Shown here: positions 1 through 7,088 of the stretch, in pieces
Numbering within the stretch: position 1 is the first letter of the stretch
How the letters are laid out: each line of letters opens with the position of its first letter
Assembly: GCA_035295665.1 (NCBI GenBank)
Contig: DATGIQ010000634.1
Coordinates: forward strand, 1 to 11,755
DNA length: 11,755 nt
Direction of reading: 5' to 3'
From: DATGIQ01 sp035295665
Lineage (GTDB): Bacteria > Planctomycetota > Planctomycetia > Gemmatales > Gemmataceae
Notes under the pieces: generated by a model
Databases searched by the model: none
Seen by the model: the letters and a program-made list of their open reading frames with translations, nothing else
Told to the model about the DNA's origin: nothing
Translations under genes and position numbers: made by a program

Positions 1-268
1 TACATATGAGGTGTTTGGCCACCGCGATCAGGCGCAGCGCGTCGGGACGATGAGTTTGCGCAGCCAGGCCTTACCGGCGGCAGAAATCGGCGGCATTCTG
101 GATCAAGCATTCGACATCGCCATCCGGCCGGGCCTGCACTGTGCCCCCTATATCCACCGCTCCCTGGGGACATTTCCGGATGGAACAATCCGCGTCAGCC
201 CGGGCTTGTTCAATACCGAACAGGAGATCGATCACCTGGCGCGGGCCCTGCAGGAAATTGCCGCTTGA
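1..268 (+). CDS. Class V aminotransferase / cysteine desulfurase-like protein, C-terminal fragment
   Basis: The frame is open from base 2 (reading Thr-Tyr-Glu-Val-Phe-Gly-His) and stops with TGA at 266-268, so only the last 88 residues are visible and the true start lies left of the window. The segment matches the end of PLP-dependent class V aminotransferases: RPGLHCAP at residues 42-49, then GTFPDGTIRVSPG and FNTEQEID. In group II cysteine desulfurases (SufS/CsdA type) the catalytic cysteine lies in the HCA motif of this loop, and here it is Cys47 (codon 140-142). That favours sulfur transfer from cysteine over a plain aminotransferase. The PLP lysine is outside the window, so activity cannot be confirmed. 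The gene converges on the GH2-like gene with 33 bp between stops and is not part of the - strand operons. Confidence 0.85.
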   Translation, partial: TYEVFGHRDQAQRVGTMSLRSQALPAAEIGGILDQAFDIAIRPGLHCAPYIHRSLGTFPDGTIRVSPGLFNTEQEIDHLARALQEIAA

Positions 269-301
269 GAGCAACCCCGGTGACGCGTGGGCCCGCACTC
301 G

Positions 302-1183
302 CTAATCCGCAATCCAACCCAGAATTCCTGAGGACGCCAGGGCCTGTTTACGTTCCTCTTCCCCGGCGGAGCGCGGCAATTGGAGAAGCACTGGCGGCTG
401 GGTCGTCCTTTCACGTGGAAGATACTCTTCCTTGGCAAAGATAAACTGAAAGGGCTGCGACAGCGGTTCCGACAGCGGTCGATCAAGCTCCAAACCCAAC
501 AGAGAACCCGTTCCGTCTTGCAGTCGTGCCAGCTCACCAGGGACCTTCTGCGCGTCCGCCGTCAGGAGCCAACCCAAACAGCTAGCGTGGAACTTGAGTA
601 TCTCGGCACAGCGAATGGCATCGGTCGTGCCCGGCAAGCGGCCAAGGACCAGAAAGCCCCATTGATCGGCGGCGTCCCAGAGATCGGCCGTCTCGGCGGA
701 CACCGGAGCCAGGAGCGTGTTGTAGCCATCGCGGCGGAACTGCCGAGCATCTTCCACCTGAAGCTGTGGATGCGACACACCACGAATCAGGAGCGCTCGA
801 CCATTGCAGCGCAAACCGCTTTTCCCTAGTTGCAGCATGCGCAAACCGTGGCGGACTTCGACCGCATTGCAGCGGTTGCCCGCTTTCCAGAGCTCCACCG
901 ACCCGTGATAGAGAAAGGGAGTCTCCAGATCCCAGAAGCTCGGTTCCGGGATGATCACGCGTGCCGTCACATCGCCGGACGGTGGGCGTGGGCCGGGCAC
1001 GGGACGCAATGGGTAGGCCACTTCCACGGTCGTCGCATAAGGACAACGCGGACCGACCAACCGGCCACGCAGCTCAGCTTCAGCGGAGAGATCGACCGGA
1101 TCAGCTGTGATCCGGACCTCTGCCTCAGCGGGATTCAGGATGCGAGTGAGTACTTCCATCCGGACTGGGTTTGCAGACAGCAT
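302..1183 (-). CDS. GH2-like protein, short and apparently non-catalytic
   Basis: This 293-residue protein resembles the middle of glycoside hydrolase family 2 enzymes. Residues about 20-118 look like the Ig-like sandwich domain that precedes the barrel (PSFWDLETPFLYHGSVEL at 81-98, then RHGLR at 111-115). Residues about 119-180 look like the start of the TIM barrel (CNGRALLIRGVSH at 126-138, RRDGYNTLLAP at 150-160, LWDAADQWGFLVL at 168-180). The segment FHASCLGWLLTAD (198-210) sits where GH2 enzymes have HPS..W..GNE, and the Asn-Glu acid/base pair is missing. The rest of the barrel, with the nucleophile, is also missing; family enzymes are much longer. No signal peptide is evident. ATG at 1183 was chosen because GAGGGGG lies 5 nt upstream; Met9 is an alternative. 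It starts 10 nt after queA and is probably translationally coupled to it. A binding or structural role is possible, but function is unknown. Confidence 0.8.
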   Translation of the reverse strand: MLSANPVRMEVLTRILNPAEAEVRITADPVDLSAEAELRGRLVGPRCPYATTVEVAYPLRPVPGPRPPSGDVTARVIIPEPSFWDLETPFLYHGSVELWKAGNRCNAVEVRHGLRMLQLGKSGLRCNGRALLIRGVSHPQLQVEDARQFRRDGYNTLLAPVSAETADLWDAADQWGFLVLGRLPGTTDAIRCAEILKFHASCLGWLLTADAQKVPGELARLQDGTGSLLGLELDRPLSEPLSQPFQFIFAKEEYLPRERTTQPPVLLQLPRSAGEEERKQALASSGILGWIAD

Positions 1184-1188
1184 CGCGT

Positions 1189-1195
1189 CCCCCTC
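1189..1195 (-). promoter_or_regulatory. Ribosome binding site of the GH2-like gene, overlapping the queA stop
   Basis: On the - strand the sequence reads TGAGGGGGACGCGATG. The queA stop TGA (1196-1194) supplies the first bases of a strong Shine-Dalgarno, GAGGGGG, which lies 5 nt before the ATG at 1183. This supports that start and suggests translational coupling with queA. Confidence 0.6.
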
Positions 1196-2273
1196 ACAGG
1201 ATCAGCATGGCATCTCCATAGCTGTAGAAACGATATTCCTGGGCGATCGCCGTCTCGTAGGCCTGCCGGATGAATGCTGCGTCCGCAAAGGCGCTCACCA
1301 GCAGCAATAGACTTGTCCGCGGCAAATGAAAATTGGTCACGAGGGCGTCCACGACCTGGAAGCGGTACGGCGGATGAATGAACAAGTCCGTCTCGCCGGA
1401 CCAGGGCTGAACGGAGCCCGCCGCGGCCGCCGTTTCCAGCACGCGCACCGAGGTTGTTCCCACGGCCACCACCCGGCCCCCCTGCTGGCGGCAGCGCGCA
1501 ATAGCCTGGACGGTGTCGAGCGGCAATTGGCCCCATTCGCGGTGCAAACGGTGTTGGGTGAAGTTGGCCATCCGGAGCGGCTGAAAGGTGCCCAGGCCGA
1601 CGTGGAGTGTGACAAAGGCCCAGGCAATGTCCCGTCGCTGGAGCCGTTCGAAGAGTCGGGGTGTGAAGTGCAACCCCGCTGTCGGTGCGGCCACTGCTCC
1701 TGGTTGCCGTGCGAAAACGGTCTGGTACCGCGACCGGTCGGGGGGATTCGCCCGGCCTTTGCGGATGTAGGGCGGCAGCGGCACCTGGCCGTTAGCTTGG
1801 AGCAGATCCAAAATCGGTCCAGTTTGACTCGGCTGGGCCAGCCAATGACCCTCGGCCGATCGGCCCAGCAGGCAAAGTTGCAGCCCACCTGGTTCTACAA
1901 GAAGCGTCTCTCCCGGTGCGAGCCGGCCGCGCGTTTGGCATAAGAATTCCCAGGAACCATCGGCAAGCTGGCGTAGAAAAAGCCCTTCCCACTTGCCGCC
2001 CGTTCGCTCCCGCCGGCCGATCAGGCGCGCGGGCAGGACTTTTGTATCATTGAGGATCAGCAGGTCCGTGGGGCACAACAACTCGGTCAGATCATGGAAA
2101 ACGCGGTGCGCGAGGGTGCGACGGCCTCGGTCGAGTACCAGGAGACGGGCTTGGTCCCGCTCCGCACAGGGTTCCTGGGCGATGAGGTGGGCGGGTAACT
2201 CATAATCAAAAAAGTCGGTGCCCACCTCCGCAGTCGCCGCGTCGCCACCGGTCGTCGGCGGCATCGGGCCCAT
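1194..2273 (-). CDS. queA: S-adenosylmethionine:tRNA ribosyltransferase-isomerase (QueA)
   Basis: QueA transfers and isomerises the ribosyl part of SAM onto 7-aminomethyl-7-deazaguanine in tRNA, giving epoxyqueuosine at the wobble position. With the chosen start the protein has 359 residues, normal for the family. Family blocks appear in order: FFDYELPAHLIAQEP near the N-terminus, LNDTKVLPARLIG at 74-86, PLPPYIRKG at 165-173, DRSRYQTVFA at 179-188, AAPTAGLHFT at 195-204, TLHVGLGTFQPLR at 222-234, VGTTSVRVLE at 271-280, NFHLPRTSLLLLVSAF at 314-329 and RFYSYGDAMLI at 348-358. A small deviation is HPPY where many members have PGY. The ATG at 2273 is preferred over that at 2294 because AAGGGG lies 8 nt upstream and the start overlaps the previous stop as TAATG; Met at 2264 is less likely. 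No tgt or other queuosine gene is in the window. Identity is very secure; the exact start is less so. Confidence 0.97.
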   Translation of the reverse strand: MGPMPPTTGGDAATAEVGTDFFDYELPAHLIAQEPCAERDQARLLVLDRGRRTLAHRVFHDLTELLCPTDLLILNDTKVLPARLIGRRERTGGKWEGLFLRQLADGSWEFLCQTRGRLAPGETLLVEPGGLQLCLLGRSAEGHWLAQPSQTGPILDLLQANGQVPLPPYIRKGRANPPDRSRYQTVFARQPGAVAAPTAGLHFTPRLFERLQRRDIAWAFVTLHVGLGTFQPLRMANFTQHRLHREWGQLPLDTVQAIARCRQQGGRVVAVGTTSVRVLETAAAAGSVQPWSGETDLFIHPPYRFQVVDALVTNFHLPRTSLLLLVSAFADAAFIRQAYETAIAQEYRFYSYGDAMLIL

Positions 2274-2860
2274 TATTTGAACCCCTTGATCCATTCATCA
2301 AAGCCCTTCTTGTAAAAGGCAACGGTGTCCGCGGGACCGATTATCCGGACGAAATATGGGCCCTTCTTGCTTTCGAAGACCACTCCCAGCATCCGGTAGT
2401 TGGGCCGGAGCGTTGTCTTCGCCTGGGGATCGAACGGCGGGAATCGAAAAGAATACGTGCCGTGAATATCCAGATAGGTCACCGGAACGTCGCCCACTTT
2501 CATCTTTTCGACCTTGGCGACGTCGTCGATCTTTTTCCCTTCCGGAGGCACAAAAAATCCCTTCCAACGTTTGATATTGTCTTCCGCTGAGCCGCCCTGC
2601 CCTTCTCCGAAATAGAAGATGATGACCTCGGCATTGTCTTTGTCATCGGCGATCGGAGAAAGGCGGAATTGTTTCACCCGAGTGCGGTTGGTCGGCGGTT
2701 CTTCCTGCCAATCCGCCGGAACTCGGGATTCCAGACCGTCGAGCTTGACGACCGCTCCCTTTTTCTCTTTTTGTTTCTCCTGCCCGGCACCCGATTGCAC
2801 CGATCCCAGGCAGAGGGCAACGATCCCACCCGCGAGCAACAGCACGTGCGCGCTTCTCAT
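2273..2860 (-). CDS. Small secreted protein of unknown function (FYFGxGQGGS motif)
   Basis: The predicted product has 195 residues. It begins with a clear Sec signal peptide: MRSAHVLLLAGGIVALCLGS, then VQSGA with likely cleavage after Ala25. A Lys/Glu-rich spacer (residues 28-35) follows, then a single globular domain. Visible motifs are VPADWQEEPP (47-56), AEVIIFYFGEGQGGS (77-91), NIKRWKGFF (95-103) and YFVRIIGP (169-176). From memory, this FYFGxGQGGS...RW pattern recurs in secreted proteins of planctomycetes and some other bacteria, with no function known to me. There is no lipobox, so it is probably soluble outside the cytoplasmic membrane. The frame stays open to 2998, but the ATG at 2860 is chosen because the signal peptide starts there and AGAGGA lies 7 nt upstream. 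Its TAA overlaps the queA ATG (TAATG), so it heads a tight group with queA and the GH2-like gene. Confidence 0.85.
   Translation of the reverse strand: MRSAHVLLLAGGIVALCLGSVQSGAGQEKQKEKKGAVVKLDGLESRVPADWQEEPPTNRTRVKQFRLSPIADDKDNAEVIIFYFGEGQGGSAEDNIKRWKGFFVPPEGKKIDDVAKVEKMKVGDVPVTYLDIHGTYSFRFPPFDPQAKTTLRPNYRMLGVVFESKKGPYFVRIIGPADTVAFYKKGFDEWIKGFK
2282..2287 (-). promoter_or_regulatory. Ribosome binding site deciding the queA start
   Basis: AAGGGG on the - strand lies inside the last codons of the small secreted protein gene, 8 nt before the ATG at 2273. That ATG shares a base with the upstream stop (TAATG). The alternative ATG at 2294 lies upstream of this site and cannot use it. Confidence 0.55.
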
Positions 2861-2867
2861 CGCCGTT

Positions 2868-2873
2868 TCCTCT
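2868..2873 (-). promoter_or_regulatory. Ribosome binding site of the small secreted protein gene
   Basis: The - strand reads GGAGAGGAAACGGCGATG. AGAGGA lies 7 nt before the ATG at 2860, which coincides with the start of the signal peptide. This argues against the longer open frame that reaches 2998. Confidence 0.55.
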
Positions 2874-2999
2874 CCACACCAAGTAACAGAAACGATTTCG
2901 CACCCGCCGGTCCAGCCACCTTCAGTTAACGCCGGGTGCAGCAACAATGCAAGAGGAAAAGAAGAAACGGTGTGCGGAGGAATGGCGGGTCGGGCCATG

Positions 3000-5420
3000 C
3001 TACGAACTACAGACCGCAGCGATGCTCGACGACAGCGTGCTCAAGGTGATTGGTTTTCCCAGAATGTTGGTAACTCCGACCAGAGATTGTGCTTCATCCT
3101 TCAACTGACTCGACCAACCCGTTAACAAAATCACCGGGGTCACTGGGGATTGGCGCGCAATGGTCCGGGCCAGTTCCTCCCCACTCATCCCGGGTAGACC
3201 AAGGTCCGTGATGATCAGGTCAAAGCGTTCCTCGGAAAAAGCGGTCAGCCCTTCGTGGGCATCGGGGACCGTGCGCGGAGAATGCCCCAGCTGGGTCAAT
3301 GCCTTGGTGAGAAAATGGCGAATGCTCTCCTCATCTTCCACGACCAAGATGCGCAGGCTTCTTCCCTTGGCTCGACGAGACGGGACCGGATCCGGTTTCT
3401 CGACGAGCGTTGCCACCGCGGCTCCTTCTGGCTGCACGGATCGTTCTTTGGCCGGGCGCGAAGGAAGCTTGTTTCGGAAAGTCCAGGGGATATCGGTAGA
3501 AGGGGAGTTAGCCATCTTCCGTATCCCCGAGCCCAGGGCGGGTGTCTCCATTTCGCTGACTGCTTCGCGCCCGCCGCCCGCGGCCGGCAAACGCACCATA
3601 AAGGTTGAGCCATGGCCCGGTTCCGACTGGACGGTGATCTCGCCGCCATAACGCTGGACGATGCCAAAGGTGACGCTCAGTCCCAGGCCGGTTCCGCGTT
3701 CGCCTTTGGTGGTGAAGAATGGCTCGAACAGTCGCCGGCGGGTCGAATCGCTCATGCCTACGCCGGTATCCTGGACGGAAACGTAGAGATCCGTGTCCGT
3801 GCTCCAGGTGCGCAGCGTCAGCCGGCCGCCTTGCGGCATGGCATCGACGGCATTGAAGATCAGGTTGGTCAGCACCTCGCGCAATTCCGCCGCACTGCCG
3901 AGCAGCGCTTCCTTGGCCTCCGCCTCCACTTGGACCGTGATCGGTGTGCCGCGGGCATGGGCCAAGCTCTCCCATTTGTGGCGGGTCAGCTCCAGGGTCT
4001 GGCGCGCCAGATCGTTGAAATCGAGCAGCTGAATTGACTGCTCCTTGCGCTGCCAGCGGGCAAACGTTTGGACGCGGCGCACCGTCTGGGCGGCATCGAG
4101 CGTGCAAGTCCGAGCTGATTCCAGGTAATTGGCGATGGTGGGATCAAGACTCTTATCCGCCAAGGCGAGCTCCAGGAAGCCGAGGACCCCACAGAGCGAA
4201 TTGTTGAAGTCATGGGCCATCCCGCCCGCCAATTCGCCCAAGGCACGCATCTTTTCCGCTTGAATGAGCTGGTTTTGGGCGGTCTGTAGTTCCTCATAGG
4301 CCCCGCGCAGGCGGCGGAAAAGCTGGCAATTGGAGATGGCTGGCCCTAACAGATCGGCGACGAGATACAACAGCTGGACCTGGTCATTGGTGAACCCGCT
4401 GGCCCGTGGGCACAGGCTGTAAAGGACGCCCACCGCTTGATCCCCTGCACGCAGCGGTACCGCAAACGACGAGTTGACTCCGCGCTGCCCGAGTTGGGCT
4501 TCGAAGATGCCGGGTTGCATGGCGTCCGAGCGGGTGAGGTCCAGATACTGGGCCTTGCCGTCCCGCAAGCAGGCCGCGAAACGGGCTTCCTCCACGGACA
4601 GCCGCAGACCGGGGGTCAGACCGAGTTTCGTGGTGCGCTCATTGACAACCATGCCGTAAGCATGCAGGGCCAAATAGGACGGACGGGGGCTTGCCGCTTT
4701 GGCCCCGGCACGCGGACCCTCAGCCAGGGCGGAACAATTGCCATCTTCCAACAACCAAACCGCGCAGCTGTAGTGCGGAAGGTGGCGATCCAATTCGTGC
4801 AGGGCAACCGTCAAGATCTGTGGCAGATCCAAACTTCCGGCTGCTGCCTGAGCCACCTGGTTCAACAGACGGAGTTGGGCCAAGAGCCGGGCTTCCTCGA
4901 AAAGAGTGCCCTGTTCCAGCCACGTGCAAATTGGCAGGACCGTTTCCAGATCCTCATCGCTGAACGGAGGTTGGCCCGGCGTGCGCGCCAGGTAAAGGGC
5001 ACCGCGGCACCGGCCATGACAGATGAGCGGCACCCCCAGGAATGGCCCGGTGGCCAACGGGGGTGGACCGACCAGGGACAAGGGCATTCCGCTTGTGGGA
5101 ACGTCCTGACAGTAGTCCACGACGCGCAGGGGCGCCGTTTGATGCACGATGCAGCGCATCAACTCGCTACTCCAGGGCAAGCTCCGCAGTTCCCGGACTA
5201 AATCTTCCGCGATGCCAAACGTCACATGCTCTTGTAGATCCCCTTCGGAGGAGACAAGTCCAATCGCCCCGTGTGCGGCCCCGACGGCCTTGGCGAGCAG
5301 TTCGAGAAGATGATGCGGCCGGTTCAAATTGATCAGTTTGTTGAATGAAGGCGATGATGTTCCTGCTGCTCGGCCGGGCGCCGCCACTGTGTTCGAGGCA
5401 GTTTGCTTTCTGTCATCCAT
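3000..5420 (-). CDS. Hybrid sensor histidine kinase (GAF-GAF-HisKA-HATPase-REC)
   Basis: This 806-residue protein has no visible membrane segment and should be cytoplasmic. Two GAF-like sensory modules come first (about 35-170 and 185-365; NSSFAVPLRAGDQAVGVLYSL at 316-336 is typical). A short coiled coil (about 370-395) leads to the phosphoacceptor block GGMAHDFNNSLCGVLGF, with His403. The ATPase domain has all boxes: N-box around Asn523 (NLIFNAVDAM), G1 DTGVGM (551-556), F-box FEPFFTTK (565-572) and G2 GTGLGLS (576-582). After a low-complexity linker (about 613-688) there is a receiver domain with acidic Glu695/Asp696, phosphoacceptor Asp739 (ITDLGLPGMSG), Thr767 and Lys789. All catalytic residues are present, so both kinase and receiver look active. 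There is no output domain, so the REC may regulate the kinase or pass phosphate on. The start is supported by GAGGA 6 nt upstream. A 32-bp palindrome lies just upstream. Confidence 0.95.
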   Translation of the reverse strand: MDDRKQTASNTVAAPGRAAGTSSPSFNKLINLNRPHHLLELLAKAVGAAHGAIGLVSSEGDLQEHVTFGIAEDLVRELRSLPWSSELMRCIVHQTAPLRVVDYCQDVPTSGMPLSLVGPPPLATGPFLGVPLICHGRCRGALYLARTPGQPPFSDEDLETVLPICTWLEQGTLFEEARLLAQLRLLNQVAQAAAGSLDLPQILTVALHELDRHLPHYSCAVWLLEDGNCSALAEGPRAGAKAASPRPSYLALHAYGMVVNERTTKLGLTPGLRLSVEEARFAACLRDGKAQYLDLTRSDAMQPGIFEAQLGQRGVNSSFAVPLRAGDQAVGVLYSLCPRASGFTNDQVQLLYLVADLLGPAISNCQLFRRLRGAYEELQTAQNQLIQAEKMRALGELAGGMAHDFNNSLCGVLGFLELALADKSLDPTIANYLESARTCTLDAAQTVRRVQTFARWQRKEQSIQLLDFNDLARQTLELTRHKWESLAHARGTPITVQVEAEAKEALLGSAAELREVLTNLIFNAVDAMPQGGRLTLRTWSTDTDLYVSVQDTGVGMSDSTRRRLFEPFFTTKGERGTGLGLSVTFGIVQRYGGEITVQSEPGHGSTFMVRLPAAGGGREAVSEMETPALGSGIRKMANSPSTDIPWTFRNKLPSRPAKERSVQPEGAAVATLVEKPDPVPSRRAKGRSLRILVVEDEESIRHFLTKALTQLGHSPRTVPDAHEGLTAFSEERFDLIITDLGLPGMSGEELARTIARQSPVTPVILLTGWSSQLKDEAQSLVGVTNILGKPITLSTLSSSIAAVCSS

Positions 5421-5426
5421 GATAAT

Positions 5427-5431
5427 TCCTC
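5427..5431 (-). promoter_or_regulatory. Ribosome binding site of the hybrid histidine kinase gene
   Basis: GAGGA on the - strand lies 6 nt before the ATG at 5420. It is part of the octamer TGAGGAAT, which occurs again at 5481-5488 on the far side of the palindrome. Confidence 0.5.
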
Positions 5432-5444
5432 ACTTCTGGCAGGC

Positions 5445-5476
5445 GAGGCGGCCGGGTCGCGCGACCCGGCCGCCTC
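5445..5476. repeat. 32-bp perfect palindrome between the HD-GYP and histidine kinase genes
   Basis: The + strand holds GAGGCGGCCGGGTCGC followed directly by its exact reverse complement, giving 16-nt arms with no spacer and no mismatch. As RNA it could fold into a 14-bp GC-rich stem with a GCGC loop. It lies 22 nt past the HD-GYP stop (5499) and 24 nt before the histidine kinase ATG (5420). The simplest reading is a transcription terminator or attenuator for the upstream genes, but no run of T follows on either strand, so it is not a classic intrinsic terminator. A dyad protein-binding site, an mRNA-stabilising hairpin or a dispersed REP-like repeat are alternatives. The palindrome is certain; its function is inferred. 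Confidence 0.9.
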
Positions 5477-5498
5477 ACCGATTCCTCAAGACCCGTTC

Positions 5499-7076
5499 TT
5501 AGGTGGAACGATCCACGGGCACCGCGACGCTCCGCAACGCACCGTCCAGGGCGACCCGCAAGGAATCGCCTGCACTCCGCTGGCGAATGGCGTAGATCTG
5601 TTGGCGACAGCGGCAAAACGCGTCCACCACCTGTTTGTCCCATTGGCTGCCCGCTCCCGCAACAAGGACTTCCTCGACTTCGCGGTTGGACATGGCATCG
5701 CGATACGGGCGCGGATGACTCATGGCATCATAGGCATCCGCGACGGCCAAGATCCGCGCCAAAAGCGGGATGTCCTCGCCAACCAATCCGTCGGGATACC
5801 CCTGCCCATCGTACCGTTCGTGATGGTACAACACGCCGGGCAGCAGACTACGGATCTGGCGCAGGTCCGCCAGGATCGTGTACCCGATGGTCACATGCTC
5901 TTGAATGTGCTCTTGCTCTTCCGACGACAACGGCTCGGTCTTCTGCAGGACTGTATCCCGAACGCCAATTTTCCCCACATCGTGAAGCAGTCCCGCAAGG
6001 TAAACATCGCTCAGCTGGTCCGGATCGAGATGGAGTTCCTGTCCCAATTCGACCGCGATGCGCGCTACCCGTTCACTATGGCCAAATGTGTAATTATCTT
6101 TGGCATCCAGGGCCGTCGTCAGCGACCGGGCCAGTCCGACGAGCAGTTCCTTGAGATCCTGGTAGCGGTGCGACCAGCGGCGGTGCAATTCCAGCAGGGC
6201 AAGGAACGGCAGCAGGATAGCGGCGTCGGTAAGGCGGAACGGATGGCCTTCATTCTGGTTCAGCGCCAAAAACCAACCACTCGGATTCTGCTGGCTCGGG
6301 GCAAACGCCATCAGGTTATCGATCTGAGGGAAACAAGCGCCCCAGTTCGCCGTGTGCGGATGATTGCACAAGAACGGTGCGGATGCCTGAAAATCTGGGC
6401 TCTGCGCCAGGACGCGCGCCAATTGCCGGCACTCCTCCTCCGTCAGCAACGCGGCACCTTGGCAGCGAATCGACCCCTCCGTCTCGGGAGGAATCCAAAT
6501 GAGCGTGTCGACCTCCAGAGACGTACGGGCCGCTTCGAGAATGCGGTGCTGATGCTTGGCCAGGTCTTTATCCATCCGCAGGCCGCGTGCCAGCTGATCG
6601 ACGGTGAGGAGCGTTTCCCAGGCGCAGGTGGCCTGGGCACGCAGAACCTTCTCGGCGTGCCGGCGGCAGACGAGTTCATCTGCCTGCCGAAGCCGCTCGC
6701 TCACCGCCGCGAGCCATCCCTGGAGCATGGCCTGTTCTCGTTGCCGCGCCGCTTCGGTGGTCGCCCAGGAAATCACTTCCGCCACCGCGACGAAGGCCAG
6801 TTTGCGTTGTGCGTACAGAGGCAGTGCCAGCTGGTCGTGGTGCTCCGACAGTGGCGTCCAGCGCGCTCTACCTTCCCTGGCCAGGGCCAGCACCGCGGGC
6901 GGATCCAGGGAAACGGGCTCGGCGACGTGAGCGTCCAGTGGAATCATGGTTCCGGTGGCCGCATCGAAGAGGGTAAAGGGAACGCCAAATTCCTCTTCGA
7001 GTGCAATCGCCCATGCCTGGGCTTGCTCGGCGAAGGGGTGGCGCTCGGTCGCCTCAGGTTGTTGGCTTTGTCGCAC
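5499..7076 (-). CDS. HD-GYP domain protein, predicted cyclic-di-GMP phosphodiesterase
   Basis: The product has 525 residues from the chosen GTG. HD-GYP enzymes hydrolyse cyclic-di-GMP at a metal centre. The domain spans about 315-490 with the full signature: GHSERV (His333), HDVGKIG (His365, Asp366, Lys369), EHVTIGY (His394), HHERYDGQGYP (His418, His419, Gly426-Tyr427-Pro428) and DAYDAMSHPRPYRDAM (Asp447). It should therefore be catalytically competent. The first 300 residues are less clear: a region starting ALEEEFGVPFTLFD, a helical stretch rich in Arg, Gln and Glu at about 107-180, and a possibly GAF-like segment before the catalytic domain. No receiver domain or membrane segment is seen. 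The frame is open to 7193, but that start would overlap the kinase by 107 nt. GTG at 7076 has GAGGG 7 nt upstream and begins 10 nt after the kinase stop. The tight spacing implies co-expression with the kinase. Confidence 0.93.
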   Translation of the reverse strand: MRQSQQPEATERHPFAEQAQAWAIALEEEFGVPFTLFDAATGTMIPLDAHVAEPVSLDPPAVLALAREGRARWTPLSEHHDQLALPLYAQRKLAFVAVAEVISWATTEAARQREQAMLQGWLAAVSERLRQADELVCRRHAEKVLRAQATCAWETLLTVDQLARGLRMDKDLAKHQHRILEAARTSLEVDTLIWIPPETEGSIRCQGAALLTEEECRQLARVLAQSPDFQASAPFLCNHPHTANWGACFPQIDNLMAFAPSQQNPSGWFLALNQNEGHPFRLTDAAILLPFLALLELHRRWSHRYQDLKELLVGLARSLTTALDAKDNYTFGHSERVARIAVELGQELHLDPDQLSDVYLAGLLHDVGKIGVRDTVLQKTEPLSSEEQEHIQEHVTIGYTILADLRQIRSLLPGVLYHHERYDGQGYPDGLVGEDIPLLARILAVADAYDAMSHPRPYRDAMSNREVEEVLVAGAGSQWDKQVVDAFCRCRQQIYAIRQRSAGDSLRVALDGALRSVAVPVDRST

Positions 7077-7083
7077 GGTCCTT

Positions 7084-7088
7084 CCCTC
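7084..7088 (-). promoter_or_regulatory. Ribosome binding site deciding the HD-GYP start, overlapping the kinase stop
   Basis: The - strand reads TGAGGGAAGGACCGTG. The kinase stop TGA (7089-7087) runs into GAGGG, which lies 7 nt before the GTG at 7076. This supports a GTG start and translational coupling of the two signalling genes. Confidence 0.55.

Noticed and set aside
269..301. Bidirectional terminator between the converging genes.
   Set aside because: Only a short GGGCCC-centred dyad is visible, with no T-run on either side.
2924..2952. Possible promoter for the small secreted protein gene on the - strand: TTGCAT, 17 nt, TTAACT.
   Set aside because: The spacing is right but each hexamer matches the sigma-70 consensus at only 3 of 6 positions, which is easily found by chance.
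2861..2998. N-terminal extension of the small secreted protein to an ATG at 2998.
   Set aside because: It would bury the signal peptide 46 residues inside the protein and ignore the good ribosome binding site before 2860.
2861..2999. Terminator for the histidine kinase gene in the 139-bp gap.
   Set aside because: A pyrimidine-rich stretch is present on the - strand, but no stem precedes it.
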